The position numbers and the translations under genes were made by a program. A stretch of 64,000 nt of DNA from Icerya purchasi (lineage: Eukaryota > Arthropoda > Insecta > Hemiptera > Monophlebidae): positions 29,574,183 to 29,638,182 of the forward strand of contig CM077116.1 of NCBI GenBank assembly GCA_039619475.1, written 5' to 3'. Of the stretch, positions 22,331 through 33,126 are shown piece by piece (positions within the stretch are counted from its first letter, which is position 1; each line of letters begins with the position of its first letter). The notes under the pieces are model-generated. The model made no database searches and had not been told where the DNA came from. It saw only the letters and a list, made by a program, of their open reading frames with translations.

Positions 22331-23151
22331 TTACGATGAAATCTACAAAATATTCCTCGAACGTGAACAATGTGAACGTACCGTTCAAACACCGCTAAGC
22401 AGCGCAGGAAGCGATAACATGCATTTTCAATCTGCAATTGCAAAAAAAATTCTCAGTTTATGTCGCCTTATCATGAATTCCATTTTCGGCTACGGGGAAA
22501 AAAAGCGAGAAGCACTAGCAACGCTGAAAACAACTTCAATGAAATCAAAAACCGTATTTTCAAATACAAAACTTCACCACTTGACGAATTTGTATAAATT
22601 CATACAGATGCTATCTTTGCGGTTCCATGTGTTCAGTTAAAGCGTAGATGGACGAAAAAAGTAATTCGTTATATAATGCTTTACAGTTAAATGAAAGTAA
22701 TTCACATTGCGAAGAGTATTTAAACAAAAAAAAACAAAAAACAAGTAGAATTTAATACGAACCACGGAGAACGGGAAAGATGAAGCGGCTCTGTGTCTTA
22801 AAAAATCGCAAAAATATACTATCTTCAGAACTATCCATACTTTGCGCAAATTATCTAAGCCTATGTAGGAGTAAAGTCATTGGTATTATAAAAAATGGAA
22901 ATGTTCTTGATTTAAAGAGTGTTAAAATTAGAAACAATCAATTCAAAGTTATTAATACGTGTCCATTTGAGAGTGTAGTTCGAATTTTATTCATGTCTTA
23001 CGTAGATAGTTTGAAGTTTCAGCAGTTTTCTTTGTTTGATCGCTTTAAAACGAAAATCAAATTATTTGAACTAATTGCCAATGGAATTTGTAACGGTATT
23101 ACGGTTCAAACGTATCGAAAACGGGGCCATTATTTGAAAAAGAATTTTTAA
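22316..23151 (+). pseudogene. uncharacterised TE-like reading frames in last intron
   Basis: Two plus-strand open stretches lie close together. The first (about 22316-22640, open upstream of its first Met) reads LLYYDEIYKIFLEREQCERT, then QTPLSSAGSDNMHFQ and ends FHVFS. The second (22780-23151, 123 residues) includes NTCPFESVVRILFMSYVDSL and LFDRFKTKIKLFELIANGIC. Length, residue balance and the lack of low-complexity bias make the second frame look like real protein sequence. C-P-F-[ED]-[ST]-[VI]-x-x-[IL]-L-F-x-[SA]-Y resembles uncharacterised proteins often encoded in insect mobile DNA, but I cannot name a family. It lies inside an intron of the yellow-family gene on the same strand, so a transposon-derived origin is more likely than a nested gene. 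Confidence 0.4.
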
Positions 23152-24000
23152 TGCAACTACAGAACATAATTTGCAAAATTTAATATCAAATAAATTTTGC
23201 AATTACATCGTACAATTTTGCTGAAAAAATTTTCAAAAATTTACCTACATTTATAATTACTGAGAACTTTACATGCGTGGTAATTCCATGACCTACTCAC
23301 TACCAGCCATTACACTATATATGTATAATTTTCATCTGGTGATGTAAATAATTTCATCTAACAAATTCATGAAGAACTATTCTCAACAGTAAAAGGTGCA
23401 GAGAATTTGGTAAGTCTTTAATAGTACAAGAAGAGGTGAAACTTGCAACATATGTAGTATAATTAACCCATTTCACATTTCCACGACAAAATGAAAGATT
23501 TCCAAGAAATAAGTAGTTGCGCATTGTCGTCCATTCCTATATATGTACCTTCAAATTGGCAAACGTAATTTTTTTTTGCGTGGTGCAGTCTGGAATTACC
23601 CAGTCGTTTAGAAATATTTAGCACTGTGTCGGTTATTGCTTTGAAAAAACCACTACACAACGGAAGCCGTATGATGATCGTAGAAATACGGTAAAAATCG
23701 TGCGACCATCGACCATCCTAAGTTGTCAATTGTTCATTTATATCATTTAATTAATTATCAATATGTATTTTTAAAAAAGATCATAATTAAGTTTATAAAA
23801 TATTTTTTGTATTATTTTAATATGTAAAGTGATTAATATTTCAGAACCTAAAATACCTTGTTTGCACACATTTTAATTGCAATTTTAAATTTTATCCTTG
23901 AAATATAAAATTTTATTCTAAAATATTTTCATTTCATTTAAATTAGATCTTCTTACTACCTACCGCGTAAAATTTCCCTTCCCAACTTCTCAACTTCTAC
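23152..24000. other. intronic AT-rich DNA, no recognised feature
   Basis: Nothing assignable between the TE-like frames and the LINE reverse transcriptase remnant. Confidence 0.5.
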
Positions 24001-24099
24001 TATTTAATTACGCCGTACAAAGTTTCAACTGGAGGAGTCGGCAAGATCTTCTCTACGCAGTCTAGAAAAATCATATAGACTTATTCCTCAATCTTCTAA

Positions 24100-24960
24100 A
24101 TATTTTTAATTCTTTTATTAATTCTCGTTGTGTACTCCTCGTGCTTGGAACACGTTTATTGTTACTCCAATTCCCAAGAAAAACTCATCTTCCTATCGAC
24201 TTATTTACTTGGCCAGCTGTATAAAAGAAACCTTTGAAAGCACCCCCCTTTTCACAAGCGTCTAATTTGGTGGTTGGAAAGCAATAATATTCTTCCGAGA
24301 ACAGTATGTTAGATTTTCATTCGGGCGTTAGTGCCGTTGACTGTATAAGCCTTTGCGTCTTACATATTTGCACATCTTCCGTCGGTAAAAATGTACACTC
24401 CCGACCTTTATCGATGTCACCGCTTCTTTCGACAACGTGCGCTATCCCTACTTTAAAAGATAAGATGCTGTCCGCTAACGTTCTCCTTTACTTTGTCTAT
24501 CTTGTAACATGACACCAAATTGTTCTATATATCTTTCAGAAAAGAGAGTGTTTCGGGGCCTTCCTCAGATTGTCTCAGTCTCACTCTCTTTAATATTTAC
24601 ACCCTCAGCGCTGCTATCCTTCTCAGCAACTCTGCTTCATTATTCTTTTCGCATGATATTTTTCTCTGTTCAGCAGACACACACACACACACACATATTT
24701 TAGCCGCCAACGATCAACTTAATCATTCGCTAACCGAATTAGAGAACAAGCTGTTTCCCTTATGTATTGCTCCGTCTCGCCCACTAAGTCTTATTGAGTT
24801 GTTTTTACCCGTCGTCCACACAATCAGTCAACTGGCTGGCATATCATCAGATGATTACTCCATTCCTCCAGGTAACCACTCTAAACAGTCGATTATCTTT
24901 CTTTGAACCGTCAACTTTCTTTGCATTTACGCTCGTAAAAGAATTAACCTTTCGTACGCA
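24100..24960 (+). mobile_element. LINE reverse transcriptase remnant (I-group-like)
   Basis: Across frameshifts the plus strand reads PRAWNTFIVTPIPKKNSSSY then LIYLASCIKETFES (the I-P-K-x-x-x-x-Y-R-P-I-S-L motif), FIDVTASFDNV (first catalytic Asp region, F-I-D-x-x-x-A-F-D), RGLPQ...LFNIYTLS (R-G-x-P-Q-G-x-x-L-S-P-x-L-F-N-I-Y) and then FSHDIFLCSAD where the family has F-A-D-D. The catalytic Asp pair is reduced to HD, so it is dead. It continues with LNHSLTELENKLFPLCIAPS, the thumb region. A (CA)n run at 24676-24696 has expanded within it. It may be the upstream part of the same family as the 3' ends listed elsewhere. Confidence 0.8.
24676..24696. repeat. (AC)n microsatellite
   Basis: About ten AC repeats embedded in the decayed LINE reverse transcriptase, just after its degenerate catalytic motif. 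Confidence 0.9.
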
Positions 24961-25346
24961 AACTACGGACAGGTGGTGATCCTTACATGCTTATTATGCC
25001 ATATAAATCTAAAAAAAAAAAATGTATCATCCTCTCCAAGTTTGATATTATTTAGAATTTATTTTTCTTTGCTTTGGAACTTAAGAACACTTTTTTTTCC
25101 CTCCGTATTATGTTATAATCGAATTACGCGAAAGGCGAAAAAAACCGACTACATTTATTTTACATGAAACGGTGATTTACAAATATTTGACTGAAAATAA
25201 ATCACATCAGTTAAATTTAGAAACTATTCTTGAATTATTTTTTCGTTGTTTTTTTCGTTATATATACTCGTATATATATGTATATTTTTTAAATTCCATC
25301 ATATGTATAAACGCTGTAATTGTTAAAAATTCATTTTACCACCTAG

Positions 25347-25547
25347 AATGCGGAGACGTTGCAGTTCGTCAGCGGAATGCAACTACTAGGAGACTTGTTA
25401 GTTGTTACGTCGTCCAGGCTACACGAGTACATCGACGGCAGGAAAAGTACATCCGGGATTAGGTACAGAATTCTAGCCGGATCCGCATCCGCCTTGCTGG
25501 CAAATTCTGCTTGTTCCGGTACCAGACCGTCGCGACACAGCGGCTAG
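25347..25547 (+). CDS. yellow-like: yellow-family terminal exon with stop codon
   Basis: The acceptor is CACCTAG ending at 25346. The exon opens in phase 0 and reads NAETLQFVSGMQLLGDLLVV, then TSSRLHEYIDGRKST and GIRYRILAGSAS. It ends after 66 residues at a TAG (25545-25547). T-L-Q-F-x-S-G-M followed about 13 residues later by [ST]-S-R, and the closing [NR]-[FY]-R-I-L, form the standard C-terminal block of yellow proteins. The family usually has Trp in the hydrophobic run before the SR motif (W-V-L/W-x-L); here it reads LLVVTSSR, a deviation from consensus. The tail after RIL is Ser/Ala/Gly-rich, as is common. Composition is clearly less AT-rich than the flanks, consistent with selection on coding sequence. 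Confidence 0.92.
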   Translation, partial: NAETLQFVSGMQLLGDLLVVTSSRLHEYIDGRKSTSGIRYRILAGSASALLANSACSGTRPSRHSG

Positions 25548-25655
25548 TTACAATAGTGTCCGGCAGTATAAACGATTGCTACATGAAAAGTTCATTCTCC
25601 ATTTTAAGTCATTTTTCGTTACATCTGCCCGGCTAATATTTAACAGAAACACACT

Positions 25656-25761
25656 AATAAACAATCGGTGTAAGTCGCGTATGTTTTCGTTCATCGCATT
25701 TTTTCATATAAACTTAAGTAATTTAAGATTTTTTTCTTCTCTCATAATGATAGTCAATAAA
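25656..25761 (+). promoter_or_regulatory. candidate polyadenylation signals
   Basis: Two AATAAA hexamers lie 3' of the yellow-family stop codon, at 25656-25661 and 25756-25761. The second is followed within about 10 bases by GGTAATGGTTTGTAG, a GT-rich stretch of the type expected downstream of a cleavage site. In such AT-rich DNA the hexamer is frequent by chance, so this is only a plausible 3' end. Confidence 0.35.
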
Positions 25762-25781
25762 GGTAATGGTTTGTAGCGTTT

Positions 25782-26650
25782 TTTTTCTTTTATTTCCTTG
25801 TCAGTTTTCATAACACCGAACGCGTACACTTCTGTGAAGATACTGATGCAATGGTGGCCCACAACTGCAAACCTGTTACAGAAATTATCCAAATTCAATT
25901 TATTCCTACTTATTTATGGTGTGTCCTAATGCGGCATGTAGTGCGTTACTGAAATGGATAGACAACCTATTCATCGCGGGTATGGCGCCAGAAGCGATGC
26001 CACTCACCATTTGCATTGCCGAACCCCTATAGCCTTCTCGTGGCGGACCTGTTAAGTCAAGCAACATTGTTGGACGACTACAGATGTGGAAGGGGGCAAG
26101 CGGATACATACCCCCTCTTGTGCAATACACAACAAACTTAAATAATCACTTGGAAACAATAAACAAATTCGTAATTCAACTGCAATACCATGTCAGTTCA
26201 TTATAGTTCGTAGCATATGCAAATTAATTCTGTTTCTCCTGCTCAGTTGACTAACACTCACCTCAATCGTCTCACTTAGGTGTGCCATTGAATCAGGTGA
26301 CGTTTTTCTAGCAGGCGTAGGTGTAGACGTGCAGCTATACTTCCGATAAGCACACGCACTGCAAGATGCACATCTAAAGTCCTACGGTGATGAAGTAAAG
26401 GTGACGGAAGCAGGCTTGGTTGGCCGGAAACTTTCAGCTCGAGCTCTGCACGCAGGCGGCGCATAACTTTGGTCGTTCGCTGATAAGGGTGACGGATTTA
26501 GCATTCGGCAGCATTAAGTTTTTAGGATGCACTGCTTCCCCTACGCCAAGGGAAAGGTCTAGAAAAGGTGACCTGAAGAAAGCCCGCCACACACTCCCCG
26601 CCTGGGTTACCGCGCCCAGGAAGGAACCCCACCCGCGGTCGAAATATTAA
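25782..26650. other. downstream of the yellow-family gene, nothing assigned
   Basis: The segment after the candidate poly(A) signals becomes unusually GC-rich at about 26270-26650. The 76-residue frame at 26420-26650 is open but has no motif I recognise. It could be upstream sequence of the LINE end at 26655-26875. Confidence 0.4.
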
Positions 26651-26654
26651 GAAA

Positions 26655-26875
26655 AATAAGGAACGAGATACCAGTCCGGATCAGCTATTCGAACGTCATC
26701 ACTGCGGGAAAACGTGCACTGCTAAAATTGTACTAATCAGCCATCTACGAACACATCGCTAAACAAATATATGAGCATCTGAGCTACTCGGATATGAGTT
26801 CCAGCTATGATGACTCTGCCCTTAGGAACGCCGAATGAAACGCTTTTTTATTTACTTTACTTACTGCCGCGGTGT
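26655..26875 (+). mobile_element. LINE 3' terminus with C2H2-like finger and (TTTAC)n tail
   Basis: The plus strand reads FERHHCGKTCTAKIVLISHL followed by RTHR. This matches the single zinc-finger-like end of RTE-type LINE polyproteins (F-x-C-x-x-C-x-x-x-C/...L-x-S-H-x-R-x-H), with the first Cys replaced by Arg. About 60 bases after the stop the sequence ends TTTATTTACTTTACTTACT, a simple pentanucleotide-type tail instead of poly(A). The 5' limit is unclear. Confidence 0.6.
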
Positions 26876-26904
26876 AAGTGCACCTAAATAATTTATTTTT
26901 ATTA

Positions 26905-27660
26905 TTTTTTTTTTTTTTCGAAGCGGAAGTCGTCGAGGTTGAAAATAGCTCCGAAAAACTAATAAATGGAAGAAAAGTAGAAGCAAATCCTTACACCGTC
27001 AGAGACTGAAGACAGAAAGAACTTAATTCGGGCTGGAATAACAGAAGGAAAAGAAAAGAAGGTGATGAATGACTCCTTATAGAGATTAGAAAGATCGACT
27101 GGTGAAAGGAGTAGAAACATATTCGGCAGCGATGGAAAAGCATGTTCAGCATATAAGATAAAAAGTGAAAGGACGAACAGAGTGGAGAAGACACAAAGTA
27201 AAAAAGCACTGATTAGTGAAAACTACAAAAATTGCGAAAAGAGTTAGCTACTTCAGATGAAATAGCTGAGAATGAAAAGGAATAATAGTTGTACCATAAT
27301 TTAAAGGAAAAGAATATGAAGAGAAAAGTAATGTGCGGAGTACGAAAATGTTAAAAAACTACCGCCAGAAGAACATGGGCGGATTAGTAAATCTCCTGAG
27401 TCATTGACTTTGATTGTATTCAAAAACGACCATTTTGGATGGAGAAAAGAAAAAGATGCAAATTATGGAAGATAGGAAAAAAAAATACACAATCAGTAGA
27501 GAAGAAAGGAAGAGAAGATACTATAGGACACTACAAGAATCTGTAATATATCGAGGATATACTGAGAGATCGAAGAAGAAGAGGGGATAAAGACAATGAC
27601 ACGAAAAATAGCAGTAAACTCGGCGTAGGAAATCGAGCATACGGAAAGGAGTTTAAAGGG
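26905..27660 (-). mobile_element. heavily decayed RNase H-bearing LINE
   Basis: On the minus strand, about 27470-27620 gives ISYAEFTAIFRVIVFIPSSS then ILDILQILVVSY. These align with the RNase H start of the better copy at 33127 (IFTAESISILRAVSFIPS). The part near 27000 matches the C-terminal leucine/serine-rich region. A T tract at 26906-26917 on the plus strand fits a minus-strand poly(A) tail. Many stops and shifts; boundaries approximate. Confidence 0.5.
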
Positions 27661-30420
27661 CTATTCAAAATAATTAAGAGAAGAACAGAAAAAGGTTGAA
27701 CTAACCTTATTGGGTTTTTTGAAGCTGGTCAATGAACGTCGTAGAGTGTTTAAAAAAAGAAAAGAGCTCAAAGTACTTAAAAATTTTAATCTAACAATAT
27801 GCTGCATTGCGGAGTATAGGTTTTGACGAAATCATTGTAAAAAAAAGCACGTAACGAGGTAATAATAGCTGGAAAAGACAAAGTACGGGACTCATCATGT
27901 CAGTACGAAAAAGTAGGCAAACGTCTAATAAGAAAACGGTAGCTTAGATAGGACTTTCGATTTGAAAAAGGAAAGTAAAATTTCACACCTACAGCAGCGA
28001 TCGGAATAGATTTTCGAGCTTCGAGAAAAAGCCGGTGGCAGATATTTTCGACGCGACCGATCTTGGCTGGAAGGGATCTGGAAAAATTTCTATAGATGAA
28101 ACAATAGCAGTAATCGAGAATAGAACGGATAAATATATGAGCAGGATGAAGAAGTCACGTCCGCACGTATTATACGAAAGGGGACAAACTTAATCAGGAT
28201 AAGCCTTTTGAAAGATGACAAATCGAGATGGCTGAGATGATTATAAAGTGAAAGAAAAAGAAAGGTATCTAAATAACCAGCGGGGGAAGCAGAAGTGATG
28301 TGGGTTTATTTATATTTTATATTGCGTGTATGTATTATCGTTAAAGTAAATAAATCTTTTTTTCATCAATCAACCGTTAAAGAAGAAAACTAACAAGAAA
28401 CCAGAGAACATTCAATTATCAATAAAATATTAAATATATAACATAAATGAAATTATACGACCCTGAACCCTCATCATTGGAAAGGTGGTTATATTGTCAC
28501 GGTTCCCTTCCTATATGAATTCGTAATTCATTGAAATGTAAGATCTTTTGGACGATTGTTGTTAATGTAGATTTTTGTTTTTCGGTAAGTATTTTTACAG
28601 ATAATAGTCCCTTCGGACATCGGAAAACTAAGAGAAACAATTTAAACTACACGATCAACTTATGTTGCGGATCTTTCTCTCGTTTTTATTTTTCTTTAAA
28701 CACTTCAACGATCAAAATTTTAACACTGTTTTTTTTTTTTTTTTTTTTTTTTTACGGAAAAATAGTCAAATAAAATCGAAATTCGATCGATGGACGGATA
28801 GGACCCAAGAATTAGGAAACACAATTAGCGGCAACAAGAGTTTTAAGAATGCGGAAAACAGAAAGTTCAGCATTATGCGGTTACGGATATTTTCGTCATT
28901 GTAGTGGAGAGGAGAGGAAATACTAAAAGAGGGGAAAACGATAGCAAAGCGATGATAAGAAAATATGATTAAAACGTAGACAAATGATAAAGGTACAACA
29001 TAATGATATTCAAAAAGAAACTTTAAATAAACAGGATTGCGAAGATTAGGTACGATTGAAAGAATGATTGTGCAGCAAGAAATATAAATGTCCGATACCA
29101 AAATCTAGAATCACATTTTTTTTTTTTACAAGGTCAGCTTATCATTTCCTTTTACAGAAAAACACATTAATAACAACACAATTACAACTCTTAATAATAC
29201 ACGCGTTTTTTAAAAATTCTTATTGTTCAATATATTATAACCAGCACTCGTTACACAGCTATAATTAATTTGTTGTAAAGAAACGTAAATGTACATGATA
29301 ATTTTCTGTTGAAAAATATACAAAACTAGTAAAAAAAATATGACCATATATTTATAACATAATTTCGAATATCCACGTGACTTTCATAAAATTTTATTTT
29401 TAATATTATTCGGGCTTAAAGAGAAATAGAAAACAGTAACAGAACAAATAAAAGCAAAAAAGTTTAATATTAAATATCAAACCTAATTTTTGAAATATCG
29501 AACAGACAATAAATAGTAAATTTCAAATGCTGATCGCAAATTTTTTTTAATAAAGCAGGGGAGAAAAGTGTACACAGATTCGGAGGTATACGATTTGCAG
29601 AAATTATACACAGTTACGCGACTCCCGTAAATTTCACTTTAATGGAGAGAAGCTATATACCATTTATTTAGATTACCTAAATTTGTTTTAAATACAACGA
29701 AAGAGAGGAACGTAGTCATATTCTGGAACATTAATGCACAATTAAAGAAATTGCACCCAAATAGGTATTCCCTAAATTCCATCTTAAAAGGCTGAGGAAA
29801 TAGACCTTTTTTTTTCTTTCATTTTTTTTTTTTGGCAAAATATGCACAAGTAGTTAAATTAAAACAGAACAAGAGAAAAACGTTAAGTTGAAAATCAATA
29901 ATAAAAGAGCGTAATTTAAAATAATAAAATACGGCAGAATATGACAATTTAAAGATAGTGAAATAAATTTACGGACAACGGCGTAAAAAATTTAATGTAT
30001 TTAACTCAATAATACAGCGCTTAACGTTTCGGTCAGCTTATGCTGACCATCAAGCCTGTACGATATTTTCTGAATAATAATTATTTTCCGTAATACGTGT
30101 TTTTATATGCTTTTAATAAAGAATATACAGAAAATGGATTCAAACGTTTATATGTTAAATTTAAAAAATACTAATGATTAAACTGAATATGGGTACGCTT
30201 CTAATTATGTATTATAAGTTCTAGCAGTTTTAACAAAATAACTTGACCGCTCTAGTTCGCATATAACAATAGTAATAAAAATGTCTGAGAGTCGCTTTGA
30301 ACCCGGTCGTCCAAGTCGAATATAATAATAATAATACTAAAAAGGATCCGATAGTCGCTCTGAACACCATTATTGGTGGGTCGCCGTGAACACGACACCA
30401 CTGTTACTATTGTAGATTAT
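27661..30420. other. anonymous DNA, partly purine-rich
   Basis: 27661-28280 is purine-rich on the plus strand and may be further decayed minus-strand LINE, but I cannot align it. A T tract of about 26 lies at 28728-28753. The frames around 28531-29101 are driven by low complexity. No gene is supported. Confidence 0.45.
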
Positions 30421-30429
30421 TAGAATTTA

Positions 30430-30744
30430 ATGAAATTACCATCCAGACAAAAAACTACTCGAATGACAAGAAATCCAAGTAACATACATATTATTTATCC
30501 TCGAGGGACAAATCTACGAACTGATGATCCAGTTTTAATTAAATTAATAAGTACTATCCGCAATCATATATTAAACGAAAAAAGAAGTAAGGAAATGGCA
30601 GAAAGAGTGGTACGAAGATTAAAAACCAAGCTACGTCCAGAATCTTTCCATTATATTATAATATACATTGTTCATTTATGCATTTATTTCTTTTATCTTT
30701 TTTCGTTACTTTGCTCCTACCACTCAAAGAAGTCGATACTTTGA
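30430..30744 (+). other. unassigned open frame, basic helical segment
   Basis: A 104-residue frame begins MKLPSRQKTTRMTRNPS and contains NLRTDDPVLIKLISTIRNHI followed by a Lys/Arg/Glu-rich helix-like run (EKRSKEMAERVVRRLKTKL). It then changes into a hydrophobic low-complexity tail from about residue 78. The first 75 residues have coding-like composition, while the tail looks like translated AT-rich DNA. It could be an exon of an unseen gene or a transposon fragment. No family is recognised. Confidence 0.25.
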
Positions 30745-31039
30745 ATGCACTAAGCTACCTAAATGTAATTGTGTAAAGATGCGTATTTATATTGCGTGTA
30801 CGTATGGTGTATGTATACATTTACTTCGGTACTAATTTAGGTTTATTACTGATTTATATAATAACCAAGAATAGATTGTAATTTCGTTGACATGAATTAA
30901 CGATAATAAAAGTGTCGGGCATTCACGCAACGGACATACTAGCTGTTTTTTAAAAACTTCCATTTAATACGTTTCCGAAATAATCTTTCGAATAAAATAC
31001 ATTTTTTCTATTACAAACCTCTTTTTTAGCCACATGGTT

Positions 31040-32000
31040 TACCTTTTTTTTTTACACGAATACGCATCACTTCCGTTACATAATTTCGTGACGTTCATAT
31101 TACCAACCAGCGTCGGCATAGATTTTTCGGAGTATTTTCGTCTAGAATGTGGTTTCTCTCTCGATTACTTATGATATCCTCTGCACGGTGCGATGTAATT
31201 ATGTTTGCTGGATATTAGCGAGCCGACCGTCAACGACCAGCATCTTCTTATCATATATATATATATAGGCGGTAAACAGAGATTCCGGCGACGTATCTCT
31301 TAATAGTGTACACTTATAGATATGGATATCGATCGGATTGCTAAGAAACCGATAGATAGCACAGCGACTAGAGGGGATGAGAAAAGAGAAGAAATTAGAA
31401 GGGAGAGAATAAGGAAAATTTAGTGTAGTGCGTACTGAGTAGGCGTGCTGGCAATTGTGTGCGCTGTTAATTGTAGGAAAGATTTGTCTTCATGTCTGCG
31501 GGGAACACTTTCTTATTCGATGGGAATGAGAAGAACTGTAGAGGTTTCTCGGGATACCGAGTACACTGTGGCGTGCGATGGAAGACCTACGAATGTGCCA
31601 CCACATGCTACGCAACCTGCTCCCAGTTGGAATCGCAGTCGTCGAAGAACGACTGGATCAGCCGTGCACTTGATCCACCACCGATACGACATGCAGACTA
31701 GATCGTTTTACAACACCAATAACAATGTCGTACGACGATTTATTGTTTTGGTACGCGCCGTGTTCACTTCGAGATAAATGCGTTTTTTCCTTGAACGCGC
31801 GAAAATAACAGTAATTCTCCATTCGAGATTATTTTTATCGATTATTTAATCGGAAAGCCGCGATCGATCTCGCTGTTTTCGAGAATTAATTACATTGAAC
31901 CGAACAACACGCCCGTGCATTCCGGATAGTGTGTATCGAAAAACGCACGGCAATGTGATTCGGCGTGTTCTCTCAAAGAAGACATGACAAGTAAGTGTGC
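31040..32000. other. relatively GC-rich island, possible promoter/first exon
   Basis: Base composition is markedly less AT-rich than the surroundings and there are many CG dinucleotides. A TATCATATATATATATATA stretch lies at 31250-31268. Open frames at 31445-31777 (no ATG at its start; first in-frame Met about 31523) and 31492-31701 overlap one another, so at most one is real; neither has a recognisable domain. The pattern would fit a promoter and untranslated first exon of a plus-strand gene, but I see no downstream coding exon to confirm it. Confidence 0.3.
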
Positions 32001-33126
32001 CTTTTTCTTATTCAAAATGAGACGTCTTTAACAAAAATAATCGCCATCTAGTCGCACCGAAAGCTCTCCGTTATAACGAAAATTAATTAACCTAAAACGT
32101 AGTAAAACTTGTGTTACAATATTATTTTATGATTAATAAATTACCGGGAAATTTGTCGAACTTACACCGTTTAACCCCGCCCCGTCGAAACAGTAGTCTT
32201 TTGAAAATAAAGAAAAATTAAAAAAACATATTCGAAGTTGGCACCATCGTGGGCATTATAAAAAGTAATTAACATTAAGGTAAACAGAAAGAATTAATAA
32301 TCGAAACCTACCGGGGGTCCTGTTAATTCTCGCGGAATGGTTGTAGTGTAGTGCCGCTGATTTTTTCTTATTTCTTTTTATTTTGAAATTTTTAATTACA
32401 GCTGAGACCATCTGGCACCTGAACGCGAAGTAACTCGCGAGGGGACAGCAGCCAGTAGTCTTCTCCCGTTATTTCCTGATTAGTTTAGAATAAATCGAAA
32501 ATTCTAACCTGCGGTACCTTAAGACTGTTATCTAACAATTTGATTAGTACCCGTGTGAGATTCTAAGCGATTAATGTTGAAGAGTAGCACGTCTGATTTC
32601 GTCTTCTACATACGGAATATTGAAGTCTCGATGTAAAATTTAGATGCGTACCAAGGTGGAGAAACAATAAAGCTGATAGCATTATTTTGGAACCACTGTA
32701 TCTTATTGCTGCCCGTACTTTTGGCACTCCTACAACGTAAGTTCGTACGTCCAAATGGGCTCCGTATTATCTTATACATCACAGGCTCGTTATCCGACGA
32801 TAGGTCACAGAATGTTTTCCAAGAATCCTATTGTAATTCTCATATTTTCAATCCAAGATATTTTCTTTGCTGCGTGACAAGGGTTTACCATGTTAGTTTG
32901 CTGTCTTGGTGCAGCAGCTGTAAATATTTATTATTGGCTACTTATTTTTTGCCATTTATTCGAACAGGTTCACTGGGTATATTTCTTAATGTAAAAGATG
33001 ACCACCTGCTTACACTTGCTTTCATTTATCTTAAAGCGCCATTAAGCCGGTTTCCGTTTTTGTTAATAACTGCTGCAATTTTCTTGAAGCTGCTACATCA
33101 TCTTTAGCTACAGCTGTCAGAGCCGT

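Larger units (their letters stand above)
1602..25547 (+). other. yellow-like: yellow / MRJP-family gene, visible span (four exons)
   Basis: Plus-strand gene of the insect yellow (dopachrome-conversion/major royal jelly) family. These are usually secreted six-bladed beta-propeller proteins acting in cuticle pigmentation or other extracellular roles. Four exons follow the family's order of motifs: the RVFV..PR and LRPFPNWE blocks, AYIADVNAYGLVVYDY...SWR, YFHSLAS...DALYCWN, and TLQFVSGM to stop. Visible gaps are 13.2 kb, 3.6 kb and 6.2 kb, far longer than the exons and filled with transposons. Junction phases fit between exons three/four (1-1) and four/five (0-0) in my numbering of the visible series (14989, 18850, 25347). 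They do not fit between 1783 and 14989, where the usual block with the Trp of the conserved L-W-V motif is absent. A signal-peptide exon upstream of 1602 is not visible. Which yellow subfamily this is cannot be decided here. Either the gene is intact with an undetected exon, or it is a damaged copy. Confidence 0.88.
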
